Below the pieces are notes generated by a model. It ran no database searches and had not been told where the DNA came from. It saw only the letters and a program-made list of their open reading frames with translations. Position numbers and translations under genes: made by a program. From the NCBI GenBank assembly GCA_963921195.1, contig OY992538.1:86365904-86429903 (forward strand): 64,000 nt of DNA, written 5' to 3'. Positions 54,230 through 64,000 of this stretch are shown one piece after another. Origin of the DNA: Pegoplata infirma. Taxonomy: Eukaryota; Arthropoda; Insecta; Diptera; Anthomyiidae. Within the stretch, counting starts at the first letter, position 1. Each line of letters starts with the position of its first letter.

Positions 54230-55432
54230 CCCGGTGGTCTCCTAAAATCACGTATCTCAAAAACTAAGCAAGGTAGAGCGAAACGGACACAAATTTTAAT
54301 TTTGGATCAAAAACTATGACGATTTTCAAGGAACCCAACTAGGTCTAGGCCCATCGGGGTCTGGACATATCGGGTCCGAACCCAATGGGGTCCTCAAATG
54401 TGTACACTCAAAAAAAAAAAACTGTAATGTTAGCAAAAAAAGCTTGTAAACCTACAAGAAAATTTGCAGATTTTGAACCCACAATTTTTTTGCTAAAGAT
54501 AGCAAAAATGTTTTGCCAATAATTAGTTAACTAATTTTTTTTTTACTTAGTTCATACACATCTGAGGGCCCCGTTGGGTTCTGACCCGATAGGTCCAGAC
54601 CCCGATGGGCCTAGACCTAGTTGGGTTCCTTAAAAATCGTCATAGTTTTTGATCCAAAATTTGTGTCCGTTTCGCTCTACCTTGCTTAGTTTTTGAGATA
54701 CGTGATTATAGGGGACCATTGGGGTCTTGAGAATTAAAAAACTCGATAACTTCAAAAATATTACTCGGAGAGCTTTCTTGTTCTACGTGTTGAGAGTTAC
54801 AAAAATGATTTTGGACTTTTTGTTGTGTCGGCAATATTTACGGAGATATGAGCATTTTAAAATTTTATGGAATTCTAACTTTTTTGGGTCCAAAGTTAGG
54901 GCCCATTAGGGTCCACACATGTGAAGAGGACCGGCGATACTATAGAGCCCGAGAACCAAAAATGCCCTCCATTTTGCTCTATCTGTCTTAGTTTCCGAGA
55001 TAGCGCCATTTTAAGTTTTCTGAAAATAAAAACAAATTTACCATTCATTTATCTAATATTAGCAAAAATGCTTGTAAAAATTTGGTCAACTCAATTTTAA
55101 ATCTAGAAAAAAAAATTAGTTCAAATTTTGTTTAAAATTGCTAATGCGCTAAATGAAGCTTACAAGATATTTTTGCTAACATGCTAATCTCAACTAAAAA
55201 TTTGCTAAAAGTTAGCTAACCAGCATTAGCAAAAAAAAAATAGTAAATCTACTAATGTATTATTTTGAGTGTATGAACTAAGTTGAAATAAAAAAAAAAA
55301 ATTAGTTAACGAATTTTTGGCAAAACATTTTTGATAACTTTTCCAAAAAATTGTGGGTTCAAAATCAGCAAATTTTCTTGTAGGCTTACAAGATATTTTT
55401 TGCTAACATTACAGTTTTTTTTTTTGTGAGTG
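54230..55432. mobile_element. Partial TTAGCAAA element hosting a sister copy
   Basis: The right end is GTGAGTG, then TA (55428-55434). The left part (54235-54400) matches 41565-41715 of the full element 40978-42444 (CGTATCTCAAAAACTAAGC, AAAACTATGACGATTTT, GTCCTCAAATGTG). The left end is missing. A complete sister element (54405-55271) is inserted at its internal TA, so one family member has jumped into another. Confidence 0.72.
54405..55271. mobile_element. Complete TTAGCAAA element inserted in its own family
   Basis: The ends CACTCAAAAAAAAAAAACTG and TAATGTATTATTTTGAGTG are flanked by TA (54403-54404, 55272-55273). It is inverted relative to 40978-42444 and shares its order of blocks: ATTTTGAACCCACAA, TTTTTGATCCAAAATTTGTG, CTTGAGAATTAAAAAACTC, TGTTGAGAGTTACAAAAAT-type, GAGATAGCGCCATTTTAAG. 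It lacks the 600-bp Harbinger-like insertion. The frame at 54727-54909 corresponds to the minus frame at 41347-41544: a repeat shadow. Confidence 0.85.
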
Positions 55433-56651
55433 TAAAACAGAGAAATAAGGTTATGAAAATCGGCGATAGTAGACTCTCACTTTACATGATTTATTTTAAA
55501 CATCTGGTACTCCTTGACGTTGATTATTAAAATCCGTTAAATTTAAATAATTGACATTATTCATTCGTGACAAGAGATGGCAGTAGCAAAGACTAAGAAA
55601 AAAATCGTTTTTAGAGTTGTATTTACTGTATGGTTGTTGTCTATGATAATTGCAATTGGTTGACCATGTACAAATATAGATGTCGCACATAAAGTGATCA
55701 AGAAACACAATTTTTCAACAAAATTCAAATCGTGATATCTCAAAAACTTATTATTCGATTTCAAAAACTTTAACTTTTTTGAACTCAGCACAGGGAAATT
55801 AGTCAGAAAAGTGATATAAAAAGTCTTAAGTATATAATTTTTTTTTTCGATTTGCTCTAGGGTTCTGAAACTTTGACCGCGATGCGCCTCGTGATCCCGT
55901 GGTCCGATTTGGCCAAAAATTTCAGAATCGTAATTTTTGACCTAGTTTTACTATATTCCGCCTACACTTTTTTGAAATTACAAAAAAAAATATTTTTCAT
56001 GCAAACAAAAAATCAGTCTAATGGACATGGAGTAGCTAATTGTGGGAAAATTTATGAAAATTTTTTGCAAGGTCATTTTTAGTCTGCAACCAGCGGTCAA
56101 AGTTTAAAAAATTACGTTTGTGGACCAAAATTTATATCTGAAATATTTAACCAAATCTGGGTCAAAAATAAGGAACTTTTGCGCGTTTTATGGGAAAAAT
56201 ATTTAAAAAATTTCAAAATTGCGATTTTGGTCCACAGATGCTGATTTATAAACATAAAAAATATTTTTAACCAAATTTGTCTTAAAAGTCGAAAAATGTT
56301 GAGTATTTTATGTGAAAAATTTTAAAAATAAACCCACGATTTTGGTCCAAAAAAGCTGATTGGCATCTGTGTATCAAAATCTTTGATCAGCATTTTTGAA
56401 CGAAAATCGTGTTTTTTATATTTTTTTAATATTTTTTAGATAACTTGCTTTACATTTTCCAACTTTTGGGACCAATTTGGATAAAAAAAAATAATATTTA
56501 TGTTAAAAATCAGCATCTGTGGACCAATATTTTTTTTTTGGGATTTTTTTTTATTTTTCCTATTATGTACGCAAAAATTCCTAATTTTTGAGCCCAATTT
56601 GGTCAAAAAATTCGGACATGAATTTTGGTCGGAAATCGCCATTTTTTCACA

Positions 56652-56745
56652 CTTTAACCGCTGGTTACAGACTGAAGATGCTCTTGCAAAATTTGATTAC
56701 TATTACTACAAGAACTTCTCGGAATTCAACCACTTGTCCAAGTGA
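56652..56745 (+). pseudogene. Coding-like scrap, acidic-aromatic
   Basis: One plus frame reads NRWLQTEDALAKFDYYYYKN, then FSEFNHLSK and stops. Composition and codon texture are protein-like and unlike the surrounding words. It lies in the 5.8 kb element, just before a GAGCACAAGGGG unit, and may be a remnant of the element's protein. No family is recognised. Low confidence. Confidence 0.3.
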
Positions 56746-56991
56746 AAAACTAAATTTTAATAATTGCTTGGAGCACAAGGGGTTTAAGTGCTCATATACC
56801 CCTTGTGCTCCAAGCAAAACAGGTATTTTAGTAACAAGAGCTAGAAATGGTCGCCATATCTCGCTAACGGATAAGAATTTCACATTCACCTCTTGTGCTC
56901 TGAACTTCTGTGAACTTCACCTACTAATTCCATATGTTAACTCAATTTTTTTAAAAAAGTCACTTGAACCCCTTGTGCTTTGAGCCCCTCA

Positions 56992-58103
56992 TATATATTT
57001 TGGACATGCTGAATCGAATAGCGTACTCCGTTTTTCGATGTATGGTACAGTTTTCTTGTAAAATGTCATTAAAGATTGGCTGATTTTCAGCTGCTTTTTT
57101 AACAAAAAAAATTCCAAAGCTAATGATTTTTAAATTTTATGACATGGAAAACAAAGATATAACTTGTAGCAATATTTCTAATATAATTTTGGTTTAAAGC
57201 TTTTCATCTTAACCTCTTTAATTCGCGGATTTCTTAATTTTTTTAAGTTTTCGCGAAATTAACCGCTAAATTGGTCTCTGATAAAAAACTTGCATTTTGT
57301 GGATCATAAAGGCGTCCATGACACTACGAATAGTGGACAAAAAACATCTATGTTATATGGACCATCACGATGAAAATCGCGAAAGCCCGTTTTTTTGTAT
57401 ATGGCAGCATCACTTTAGGAGATGATTTGAGGCTTCATCTTTTAGTATATAATGTGGGAACCTTAAACAATGAACTGACCCAAAATCTGTCCAAAAAAGT
57501 TTTCATTTGCAAAAGTTATCTTAACAAAAACTATAATTATTGTATCGCAAACACTGAAATAATAGTTTTTGTTAGGATAACTTTTGCAAATGAAAACTTT
57601 TTTGGACAAATTTTGGGTCAGTTCATTTTTTAAGGTTCCCACATTATATACTAAAAGATGAAGCCTCAAATCATCTCCTAAAGTGATGCTGCCACATACA
57701 AAAAAACGGTTTTTCGCGATTTTCTTCGTGATGGTCCATATAACATAGATGTTTTTGTCCACTATTCGTAGTGTCATGGACGCCTTTATGATCCATAAAA
57801 TGCAAGTTTTTTATCAGAGACCAATTTAGCGGTTAATTTCGCGAAAACTTAAAAAAATGAAGAAATCCGCGAATTAAAGGGGTTAAGATGAAAAGCTTTA
57901 AACCAAATTTATATTATAAATATTGCTACAAGTTATATCTTTGTTTTCCATGCCATAAAATTTAAAAATCATTAGCTTTGGATTTTTTTTTGTTAAAAAA
58001 GCAGCTGAAAATCAGCCAATCTTTAATGACATTTTACAAGAAAACTGTACCATACATAAAAAAACGGAGTACGCCATTCGATTCAGCATGCCCGAAATAT
58101 ATT
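56992..58103. repeat. 1.1 kb nearly perfect palindrome
   Basis: The arms meet near 57547 with almost no loop. Mirrored blocks: GGACATGCTGAATCGAAT, GACTTTAATGACATTTTAC-type, GCTAATGATTTTTAAATTTTAT, AGCTTTTCATCTTAACC, GGACCATCACGA, GGAGATGATTTGAGGCTTCA, GGGAACCTTAAA. The open frames 57370-57633 (+) and 57463-57777 (-) encode nearly the same peptide because each is the other's mirror; it has no known domain. Forms a stem of about 550 bp if transcribed. Confidence 0.9.
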
Positions 58104-58160
58104 GAAATGATGGTCGTACCTCTTGTTTTCTAAAATAGTGGTTAGTTTTGTCACGCAGTG

Positions 58161-58358
58161 TTATTTTATTTTTACTACATGTTAGTTGTTTTGACTACAA
58201 ATGTAAGTAGTTTTTACTTCATAAGTCAATTGTTTTTTGTAAGTTAAAATAACTAACATTGTTAGTTGATTTAACTGAAAAAGTAGTTGACCCCAAAACA
58301 ACTTACAAAGTAGTTATTTTAACTGATTTTTGATTCTACTAACATAATTTTTTGAGTG
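58161..58358. repeat. Fragment of ACTACAAA-word element
   Basis: A direct copy of 52130-52326, ending TTTTTTGAGTG. Since the other flank of the 5.8 kb composite (52326) is the same element's end, the composite may have entered one of two tandem copies, as in the duplication at 51513-52110. Confidence 0.75.
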
Positions 58359-58359
58359 T

Positions 58360-59690
58360 GTTAAAAAAATAAAAAAAGATGATTAGAGCGGCACGATTTT
58401 TTTGGTGATTTTTTTATACATTTTATACGAAATTTAAATGAAATGTAATTGATTTCTTATAAAATGTTATCTTATAATTTTTTGTGTGAAAACTGAGTGA
58501 AATCTATAAATAAGCAACTAAATAAGATAAATTCGACTTGGCCGAATCCACGAATATCCTCCACAATGCCATTTTTAAGTGATAATAAATTTTCTAACGT
58601 GAAAAAAATACATTTTTGAAATATTTATTTTGAGTAAAAAAACTTTTTTTAAGTAATTTTTGAATAATAAAATAATTTACTAAATTTTTTTTTGAGTAAA
58701 ATAGTGTAAAAATATTTTTGAGTGACAAAAATACGTTGTGAAATATTTTTGTGACTTACCAATGTTTTTAACACATGTTTAACGGGTTTTCAACACGTGA
58801 ATTTAAGGTAAAATTTATCTGAAATTCACGGTTTTGCTTATAACTTTTGAACCACTGGACCGATTTGGCTGAAATTCAACACGAACCAGGCCAGAGGAAC
58901 GGCAAATATATATGCCAAGCTTCATCCTCAGATTTGCCTTTCGAAAGTTAGCGTGTTTTTTATCTCGAAAGTTAGCGTGTTTTTTATCTCGTAAATTCAC
59001 GAAAAACCCTAGCTAAAATTCAGCCTTTTGCTCATAACTTTTGAACCACTGGACCGATTTCGCTGGATTGCAATACCAACCTGACCAGGTAAATAAACAA
59101 CATATATGCCAAACTTCAAGAGCCTCCGTAAAGTTTATCAACAGTTAGCGTGTTTTCAACAGACAGACAGAGAGACAGACGGACGGACATCGCTAGATCG
59201 TCTTAAAATCGATCGAGGATCATGAACTTTATGGGGTCCTATACCAATATTTCGAGGTGTTACAAACGGAACACCTCACTAGAGTGGAGGGTATAAAAAA
59301 CAGCTGATCAGTCCGGCATGAATTAATTTTATGATTTTTTTATACTTTTTATAAGAAATTTAAAATAAAATGTAATTGATCGAGGTTTTACTTATTTATT
59401 AAACTTTAGGGATATAGTAAAATATTGTGTGAGCAAATGAGTTAAATCTATAAATAAAAAAATGTGAAAGTGTATTTTTCTAACTTTTTTATTTTGTAAT
59501 TTTCTCAGACTTCTTTTACAAAATTTAAAATGAAACGTAAATTATTTATTTAATATTTACTAAAACTTGTGCTGTTGTATAATGATTCGTGGTAATACTA
59601 ATGTATTACAATTTAAGGATGAAGCATAATTTTTTGTGAGAAAAATAAGTGTAAACCATATAAATAATGGGAAAGTGTATTTTTTCTACC
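58360..59690. repeat. Three diverged ATTTTATACGAAATTTAAA units
   Basis: Units at about 58378-58527, 59315-59460 and 59465-59690 share GATTTTTTTATACTTTTTATA, AAATTTAAAATGAAATGTAA, TTGTGTGAG and AATCTATAAATAA words. A DINE-like element (58528-59300) separates unit 1 from 2. Confidence 0.55.
58528..59300 (+). mobile_element. DINE-like dispersed element, copy 1
   Basis: It starts with TTCGACTTGGCCGAATCC and TATCCTCCACAATG and ends GAGTGGAGGGTATAAAAA, short subterminal inverted motifs. The interior has ACTTTTGAACCACTGGACC, ACAGACAGACGG, ACATCGCTAGATCG, CTTTATGGGGTCC and TTTCGAGGTGTTACAAAC. The block GACGGACATNGCTAGA...TACTTTATGGGGTC is the hallmark of DINE-1/INE-1-type repeats in flies, held to be Helitron-related. 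CGAAAGTTAGCGTGTTTTTTA is duplicated side by side at 58945-58985. Confidence 0.7.
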
Positions 59691-60015
59691 TTGTATACTA
59701 CAATCACGTAAACTAAATAAAATTTCAGTGACGGTTACACGTGACCCACTAAAAATTGTTATTAATGAACATTTCTATTAATTTCAATTTAAGGTTGCAA
59801 TTTTCCTTCACTTACCTACTGCTATTCCATGTTTTATCAATTAATACTTTCATACATTTCATAAAAAACTTCATAAAACGTTTTAATTAAGTTCTACAAA
59901 TATTTTTATTATTTCCATGTAAGTTTTCATTGAAAAGGAACTTAATTGACACCAGTTTGATGGAATCAAACTTATGCCAATTTTCATTACTTTCACGAAG
60001 ATTTTTTTTAGTGTA
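59691..60015. mobile_element. CACTGAAAA / TTCATTAAAG family copy, fullest
   Basis: The left part ACTACAATCACGTAAAC is followed by TTTCAGTGACGGTTAC, then TTCATTGAAAAGGAAC, CCAATTTTCATTACTTTCACG, and the right end TTTTTTTTAGTGTAAAG. It is the inverted counterpart of 9279-9510. The left part recurs in the 62750-62830 and 63890-63960 tandem units. Confidence 0.65.
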
Positions 60016-60101
60016 AAGGTTAACAAAAATCAGCTGATTTTTAAGAGATTTTATTGAGAGAATTTAAAAAAGGCCATTTTCAGTTGATTCCTTAAAGTGC
60101 G

Positions 60102-60262
60102 TATGATACTTGCTTGTTTCAAGTTACTTGTTGCTGCATTTATTAGGGGTTTTCTATAAAAATTTCGATAACTTAAACCAAAAATTTTGAATTTATCGAA
60201 ATTCCCATAGAAAACCCCTAATAAATGCAGCAACAAGTAACTTGAAACAAGCAAGTATCATA
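60102..60262. mobile_element. 161-bp perfect-arm palindromic MITE
   Basis: TATGATACTTGCTTGTTTCA, AGTTACTTGTTGCTGC, ATTTATTAGGGGTTTTCTAT and its exact mirror form arms of about 70 bp, with a short loop around AACTTAAACC. Near-identity of the arms suggests a recent copy. The minus frame at 60051-60254 is the element. Confidence 0.85.
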
Positions 60263-60429
60263 AAGGCATAAGTGTATTATCTAAATTTGATATTTAAGAC
60301 AAAAATGTATTCAAAACTACTCTATTACGTGTTAAAATATTCTAGTAGAATAAAATTTATATTTTTAAAACGTAACAAAAATTAAAATTAGCATTTTCAT
60401 TTATAAAAATCAAAAAAAAAAAAAAATAA

Positions 60430-60810
60430 ATAACGCACAAACGTTACCACTTCTTGTTTAATAGTTTACAATTGACTCGTGTATGAATTGAAAACTCAAA
60501 TCAAAAAGTATCATCATCAACACCATTCAAACACACACAACAAATTAAAATCGATCGTTGATGATGGTTGTTGTTTTTGTTGGTTGTTGTGTGTTGCTGA
60601 TGTTTAATTGTATAAAAATAATAAAGACATTTGCCGACAATCACATAAATTGGCAACTAATCAAGACAATAAATTCCAAACATTCAACAACATATAAAAT
60701 ACATGCAGCAGCAGCATCAGCAACATACCCTTACGGTGATAATAATGATGATGAATGATGATCATAATGATAATTTTTTAACACTATATATACCGATCAT
60801 AAATATTTTT
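60430..60810. other. Single-copy CA- and CAG-rich stretch
   Basis: This differs from all neighbours. It has ACACACACAACAAATT, GTTGTTGTTTTTGTTGG, ATGCAGCAGCAGCATCAGC, AATGATGATGAATGATG and ATCGATCGTTGATGATGG words, no repeat copy elsewhere in the window, and no transposon ends. The two short plus frames (60558-60758, 60703-60918) look like translated low complexity. It is the most plausible conserved regulatory or 5'UTR candidate upstream of ITP, but that is inference. Confidence 0.4.
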
Positions 60811-60964
60811 TTTTTTTTAAGGATCGTCAGGTTTTCGCGTTTTAAGACCTATCTAAATATTGGGACTAAATTAAAAATAGTTTATAAATTTTCCTATAAT
60901 TTAGTTAAATTTAACTAAAAATTGGGAAATTTTCTTAAATTTAAGGAAAAACTTAAGTGTATAT

Positions 60965-61749
60965 TAGACTGCCCAGAAAAAAAGCGAAGTTTTTATTTTC
61001 TTGGGGGATACCTGCAAATTTTGTTCCTTTTTGTGCAAAAAAATTTCGTTTTTTTTGGGATTTAGTAATAAATTAAATAATATCTAGAGGTCGCGATCTC
61101 GCGTTTTATAACGATTTATTTTTTTTGAGTTTTTTATTATTTTAAATTGTTAAATATGATTAATATGATAAAATATTAATAATTTCAGACAAAAAAAAAA
61201 TGAATTAAAAATTAAATATCGCTCATTCCATGAGATGTCTCCCAGCATCTAATCAAATGTTCTTTAATTTATTTGAAATTTCGCACACAGGTACACTATG
61301 GAGCAATTAAAATAAATTCGTTTTTAGTTTCGCGAAAATCCACGAATTCGCGAACGCGAATATATTCGCGAATTCACGGATTTTCTCGGAACTAACAACT
61401 GATTTATTTTAATAGCTTCATAGTGTTCATGTGTGCAAAATTTCAAATAAATTAAGGAACATTTGATTAGATGCTGGGAGACATCTCATGGAATGAGCGA
61501 TATTTAATTTTGAATTTAATTTTTTTTTTGTCTGAAATAATTAATATTTTATCATATTAATCATATTTAACAATTTAAAATAATAAAAAACTCAAAAAAA
61601 AATAAATCGTTATAAAACGCGAGATCGCGACCTCTAGATATTATTTTAAAAATCCCAAAAAAAACCGAAATTTTTTTGCACAAAAAGGAACAAAATTTGC
61701 AGGTATCCCCCAAGAAAATAAAAACTTCGCTTTTTTTCTGGGCAGTCTA
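60965..61749. mobile_element. hAT-like palindromic element, 8-bp TSD
   Basis: The ends TAGACTGCCCAGAAAAAAAG and CTTTTTTTCTGGGCAGTCTA are perfect inverted repeats. The 8-mer GTGTATAT flanks both sides (60957-60964, 61750-61757), the duplication size of hAT elements. The arms (about 370 bp) are highly similar (GGGGGATACCTGC, ATCTAGAGGTCGCGATCTCGC, CCCAGCATCTAATC). The loop holds a CGCGAATATATTCGCG palindrome near 61358. No transposase: a non-autonomous element. Confidence 0.9.
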
Positions 61750-61950
61750 GTGTATATACTGCTAAATAGTTCATAATTTTCCTTAAATGGAATTCCCTAA
61801 CAAAAGGAAGAAACTCTTCAGAAAATTCAGTTTTAGTACCAAATTTACTACCAATTAGTTAATGATATTTATCGTCTTAAAATTGAGGAGTTTTTTCCCT
61901 CAGTTTTAGTAAATTTTTGAGTAAATTTAAAGAAAAATCGAATGTAGTAA

Positions 61951-62520
61951 TACCCTCCACAATTTCAAAATGATTATTGCAATACACTTTTTTTAAAAGG
62001 AAATTACTTTTGAAAAAAAAAAATTGGAAAAAAATTTCCGGCAAAAAAATTTTTGGCAAAAAAAAAAAAACCAGCGATTTTTTTCTTTTTTTTCAAAAAA
62101 TATGTTAGTACTTGTTTAAATACCATTTGGTGTTCAATTATGTTCACATATGTCAACCAGCAGCCGAATTAAAGCATATTGTATTTTTAGGTTATGTTGA
62201 AAGTACTAACATTTTTGAGGTGTCCTTACATTTTCGTTTATAACTTTTGAACCGCTGAACCGATATTGCTCAAATGCAATACCAAACTTCTCGGGAGAAC
62301 TTGAAACAAATATGTTAAGTTTCAGTCATCTCCATGTAATATTTTGGCCGTGATCAGCATTTCCACAGACAGACAGACGAACATCACTAGAAAGTCTTAA
62401 AATCGATCGGGGATCATGAATATATATACTTTATGGGGTCCTAGACCGATATTTCGATGAGTTACAAACAGAATAACAAACTTATATATACCCTCATCAC
62501 TAAGTGGAGGGTATAAAAAA
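61951..62520 (+). mobile_element. DINE-like element, copy 2
   Basis: It starts TACCCTCCACAATTTC and ends GTGGAGGGTATAAAAAA, with the ACAGACAGACGAACATCACT block and TATATACTTTATGGGGTCC (62428-62446). It lies in the first unit of the tandem duplication. The minus frame 61877-62059 is not a gene. Confidence 0.7.
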
Positions 62521-63039
62521 TTACGTTATCTTGAAAACTTATCCAGATAGAGCAATATGGAGGACAGTTTTTGTTCTTTGTATCCCCATAGTACCGACAG
62601 TGCTGTTCACATGTGTAGACCCCAATGGGTCCTTACTTTGAACATGAAAATAATGAAAATATTTGTAGACGACTCGTTTCATTTGGTATATTCTTTGGAA
62701 GACCATAACAAATTGTTGCCTAAAATAGAACGTGTACCACAATTTTTTTGGCATTTTATTTTATTTACGTGATTGTAGTAAACAGTAGAAAAATACACTT
62801 TCACTGCTTTTTATGTAAGGTTTGCACTAATTTTTTTTTACACCAAATTTTACTCTATCCTTAAATTATAATACATTCGAAATTTTATAAAATAGCGTGA
62901 ATTTTAGTAGATCATGCGAGGATACAAGGGATGGGGAAGGGGAAATTTCCCCCTAGACCAAATTTAAAAAAGGAAAATAAAGGAAAAGAAGAAAGAATAA
63001 AAGAGAAGAGAAAGAAAAAAAGAGAAGAGAAAGAAAACA

Positions 63040-63640
63040 AGTAAAAAAGTTAAATTCGGCCTTGCCGAATGTAATGATACCCTCCACAGTTTCAAAAAGA
63101 TTATTGCAAAAAACGTTTTTTAAAAAGGAAATTACTTTTGAAAAAAAAAATTTTTTTGAAAAAAAAAATTCCGCGAAAAAAATTTCCGCGAAAAAAAAAT
63201 CCGCGATTTTTTTCTTTTTTTGTCCAAAAATATGTTCGTACTTATTTAAATACCATTTGGTGTTCAATTATGTCAACCAGCAGACGAATTAAAGCATTTC
63301 GTATTTTTAGGTTATGTTTAATGTACTAAAATTTTTGAGGTGTCCTTACATTTTCGTTCATAACTTTTGAACTGCTGAACCGATGTCGCTCAAATGCAAT
63401 ACCAAACTTCTCGGGAGAACTTGAAATAAATATGTTAAGTTTCAGTCATCTCCATGTAATATTTTGGCCGTGATCACCATTTCCATAGACAGACAGACGG
63501 ACATCGCTAGAAAGTCTTAAAATCGATCTGGGATCATGAATATATATACTTTATGGGGTCCCAGACCGATATTTCGATGAGTTACAAACAGAATGACAAA
63601 CTTATATATACTCTCTATCACTAAGTGGAGGGTATAAAAA
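63040..63640 (+). mobile_element. DINE-like element, copy 3
   Basis: The fullest left end: ACAAGTAAAAAAGTTAAATT, then CGGCCTTGCCGAA palindrome and TACCCTCCAC at 63078. It ends GTGGAGGGTATAAAAA. It shares almost all sequence with copy 2. The low-complexity frames at 62953-63329 are K/F/I-rich translations of A- and T-runs and are not genes. Confidence 0.72.
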
Positions 63641-64000
63641 ATTACGATATCTTGAAAACTTATCCAGATAGAGCAATATGGAGGACAGTTTTTGTTCTTT
63701 GTATCCCCATAGTACCGACAGTGCTGTTCACATGTGTAGACCCCAATGGGTCCTTACTTTGAACATGGAAATAATGAAAATATTTGTAGACGACTCGTTT
63801 CATTTGGTATATGTATTCTTTGGAAGACCATAACAAATTGTTGCCTAAAATAGCACGTGTACCACAATTATTTTGTCATTTTATTTTATTTACGTGATTG
63901 TAGTAAACAGTAAAAGTGAAAGTGAAAGTGTACACTGCTTTTTATGTAAGGTTTGCACTAAATTTTTTTTACACAAAATTTTACTCTATCCTTAAATTAT

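Larger units (their letters stand above)
52336..58160. mobile_element. 5.8 kb CACTGCG-ended composite element, TTA TSD
   Basis: The left end is CACTGCGGAACACTA and the right end TAGTTTTGTCACGCAGTG; further in, ACAAGAGTTACGACCATCATTT mirrors AAATGATGGTCGTACCTCTTGT (58105-58126). TTA flanks both ends (52333-52335, 58161-58163). Inside, in order: GAGCACAAGGGG modules, two copies of a coding tail, an inverted pair (53665-53975 against 55715-56030), an inserted CACTCAAAA-type nest (54230-55432), a coding-like scrap (56652-56745) and a 1.1 kb palindrome. Termini and TSD are like those of 21069-24855. This is the best candidate for a once-autonomous DNA transposon here. Confidence 0.65.
61945..64000. 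repeat. 1.12 kb tandem segmental duplication, cut by window end
   Basis: 61945-62880 and 63066-64000 are direct copies with an offset of 1121 bp. Both contain a DINE-like element, then TTGAAAACTTATCCAGATAG, GAGGACAGTTTTTGTTC, ATCCCCATAGTACCGACAG, CCCCAATGGGTCC, ACGACTCGTTTCATTTG and TTACGTGATTGTAGTAAACAG. Differences are few. Copy 2 continues past base 64000. The joint (62880-63060) is purine-rich (AAAGAGAAGAGAAAG). Confidence 0.85.

Noticed and set aside
57370..57777. 87- and 104-residue frames on opposite strands encoding nearly the same peptide
   Set aside because: Explained by the perfect palindrome; no signal, domain or splice context.
62953..63329. Overlapping K/F-rich frames of 63-104 residues
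   Set aside because: Translations of A- and T-runs in a DINE-like element, open on both strands.

Overview
This 64 kb window is nuclear DNA of a fly, probably a higher (brachyceran) dipteran. The evidence is one clear gene, the ion transport peptide gene (ITP, arthropod CHH/ITP neuropeptide family), whose shared exon closely resembles what I know of Drosophila ITP. The DNA is very A+T-rich, has no bacterial gene organisation, and is packed with fly-type transposon debris. Most long open frames are shadows of repeats.

Gene content: three exons of ITP lie on the minus strand. The shared exon (20505-20722) carries the signal peptide, the KR cleavage site and the first four cysteines of the hormone. 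Two alternative 3' coding exons follow, at 10578-10722 and 4112-4259. Each supplies the last two cysteines, its own free C-terminus and a stop. Both splice in the same phase, giving 120- and 121-residue precursors of the long, non-amidated ITP-L type. I found no exon for the short amidated form and no 5'UTR exon. By family gene order the amidated exon would lie beyond base 1, and 5'UTR exons above 20722. Other coding remnants are all transposon-derived: LINE pieces at 15943-16451 and 26040-27012, a broken DNA-transposon protein at 45046-45728, and small acidic-tail and other fragments inside 52336-58160.

Layout: 1-4100, decayed repeats, a 0.9 kb foldback and A+T-rich sequence. 4112-20722, ITP exons and introns with nested MITEs, a 35-bp palindromic minisatellite inside a TAA-flanked element, and a 1.2 kb hairpin. 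21069-24855, a 3.8 kb foldback. 24859-31640, a core-promoter-like site, LINE debris and a composite inverted repeat. 32177-42444, further inverted-repeat elements, two TIR elements elsewhere in the window having tRNA-like cores. 43603-46675, a 165-bp diverged tandem repeat split by a CACAGTG-ended element with a 5-bp target duplication. 46697-58358, perfect or near-perfect palindromes and a 5.8 kb CACTGCG-ended composite. 58360-64000, DINE-like elements, a hAT-like element with an 8-bp target duplication, a CA-rich single-copy stretch and a 1.12 kb tandem duplication running off the end.

The most unusual pattern is a set of short elements that share one terminus (CACTCAAAA with TA duplications, or CCCGAGTAAAAA with TA). 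Each subfamily's interior is built from a different short palindromic word. All repeat relationships were read by eye, so boundaries of old copies are approximate.
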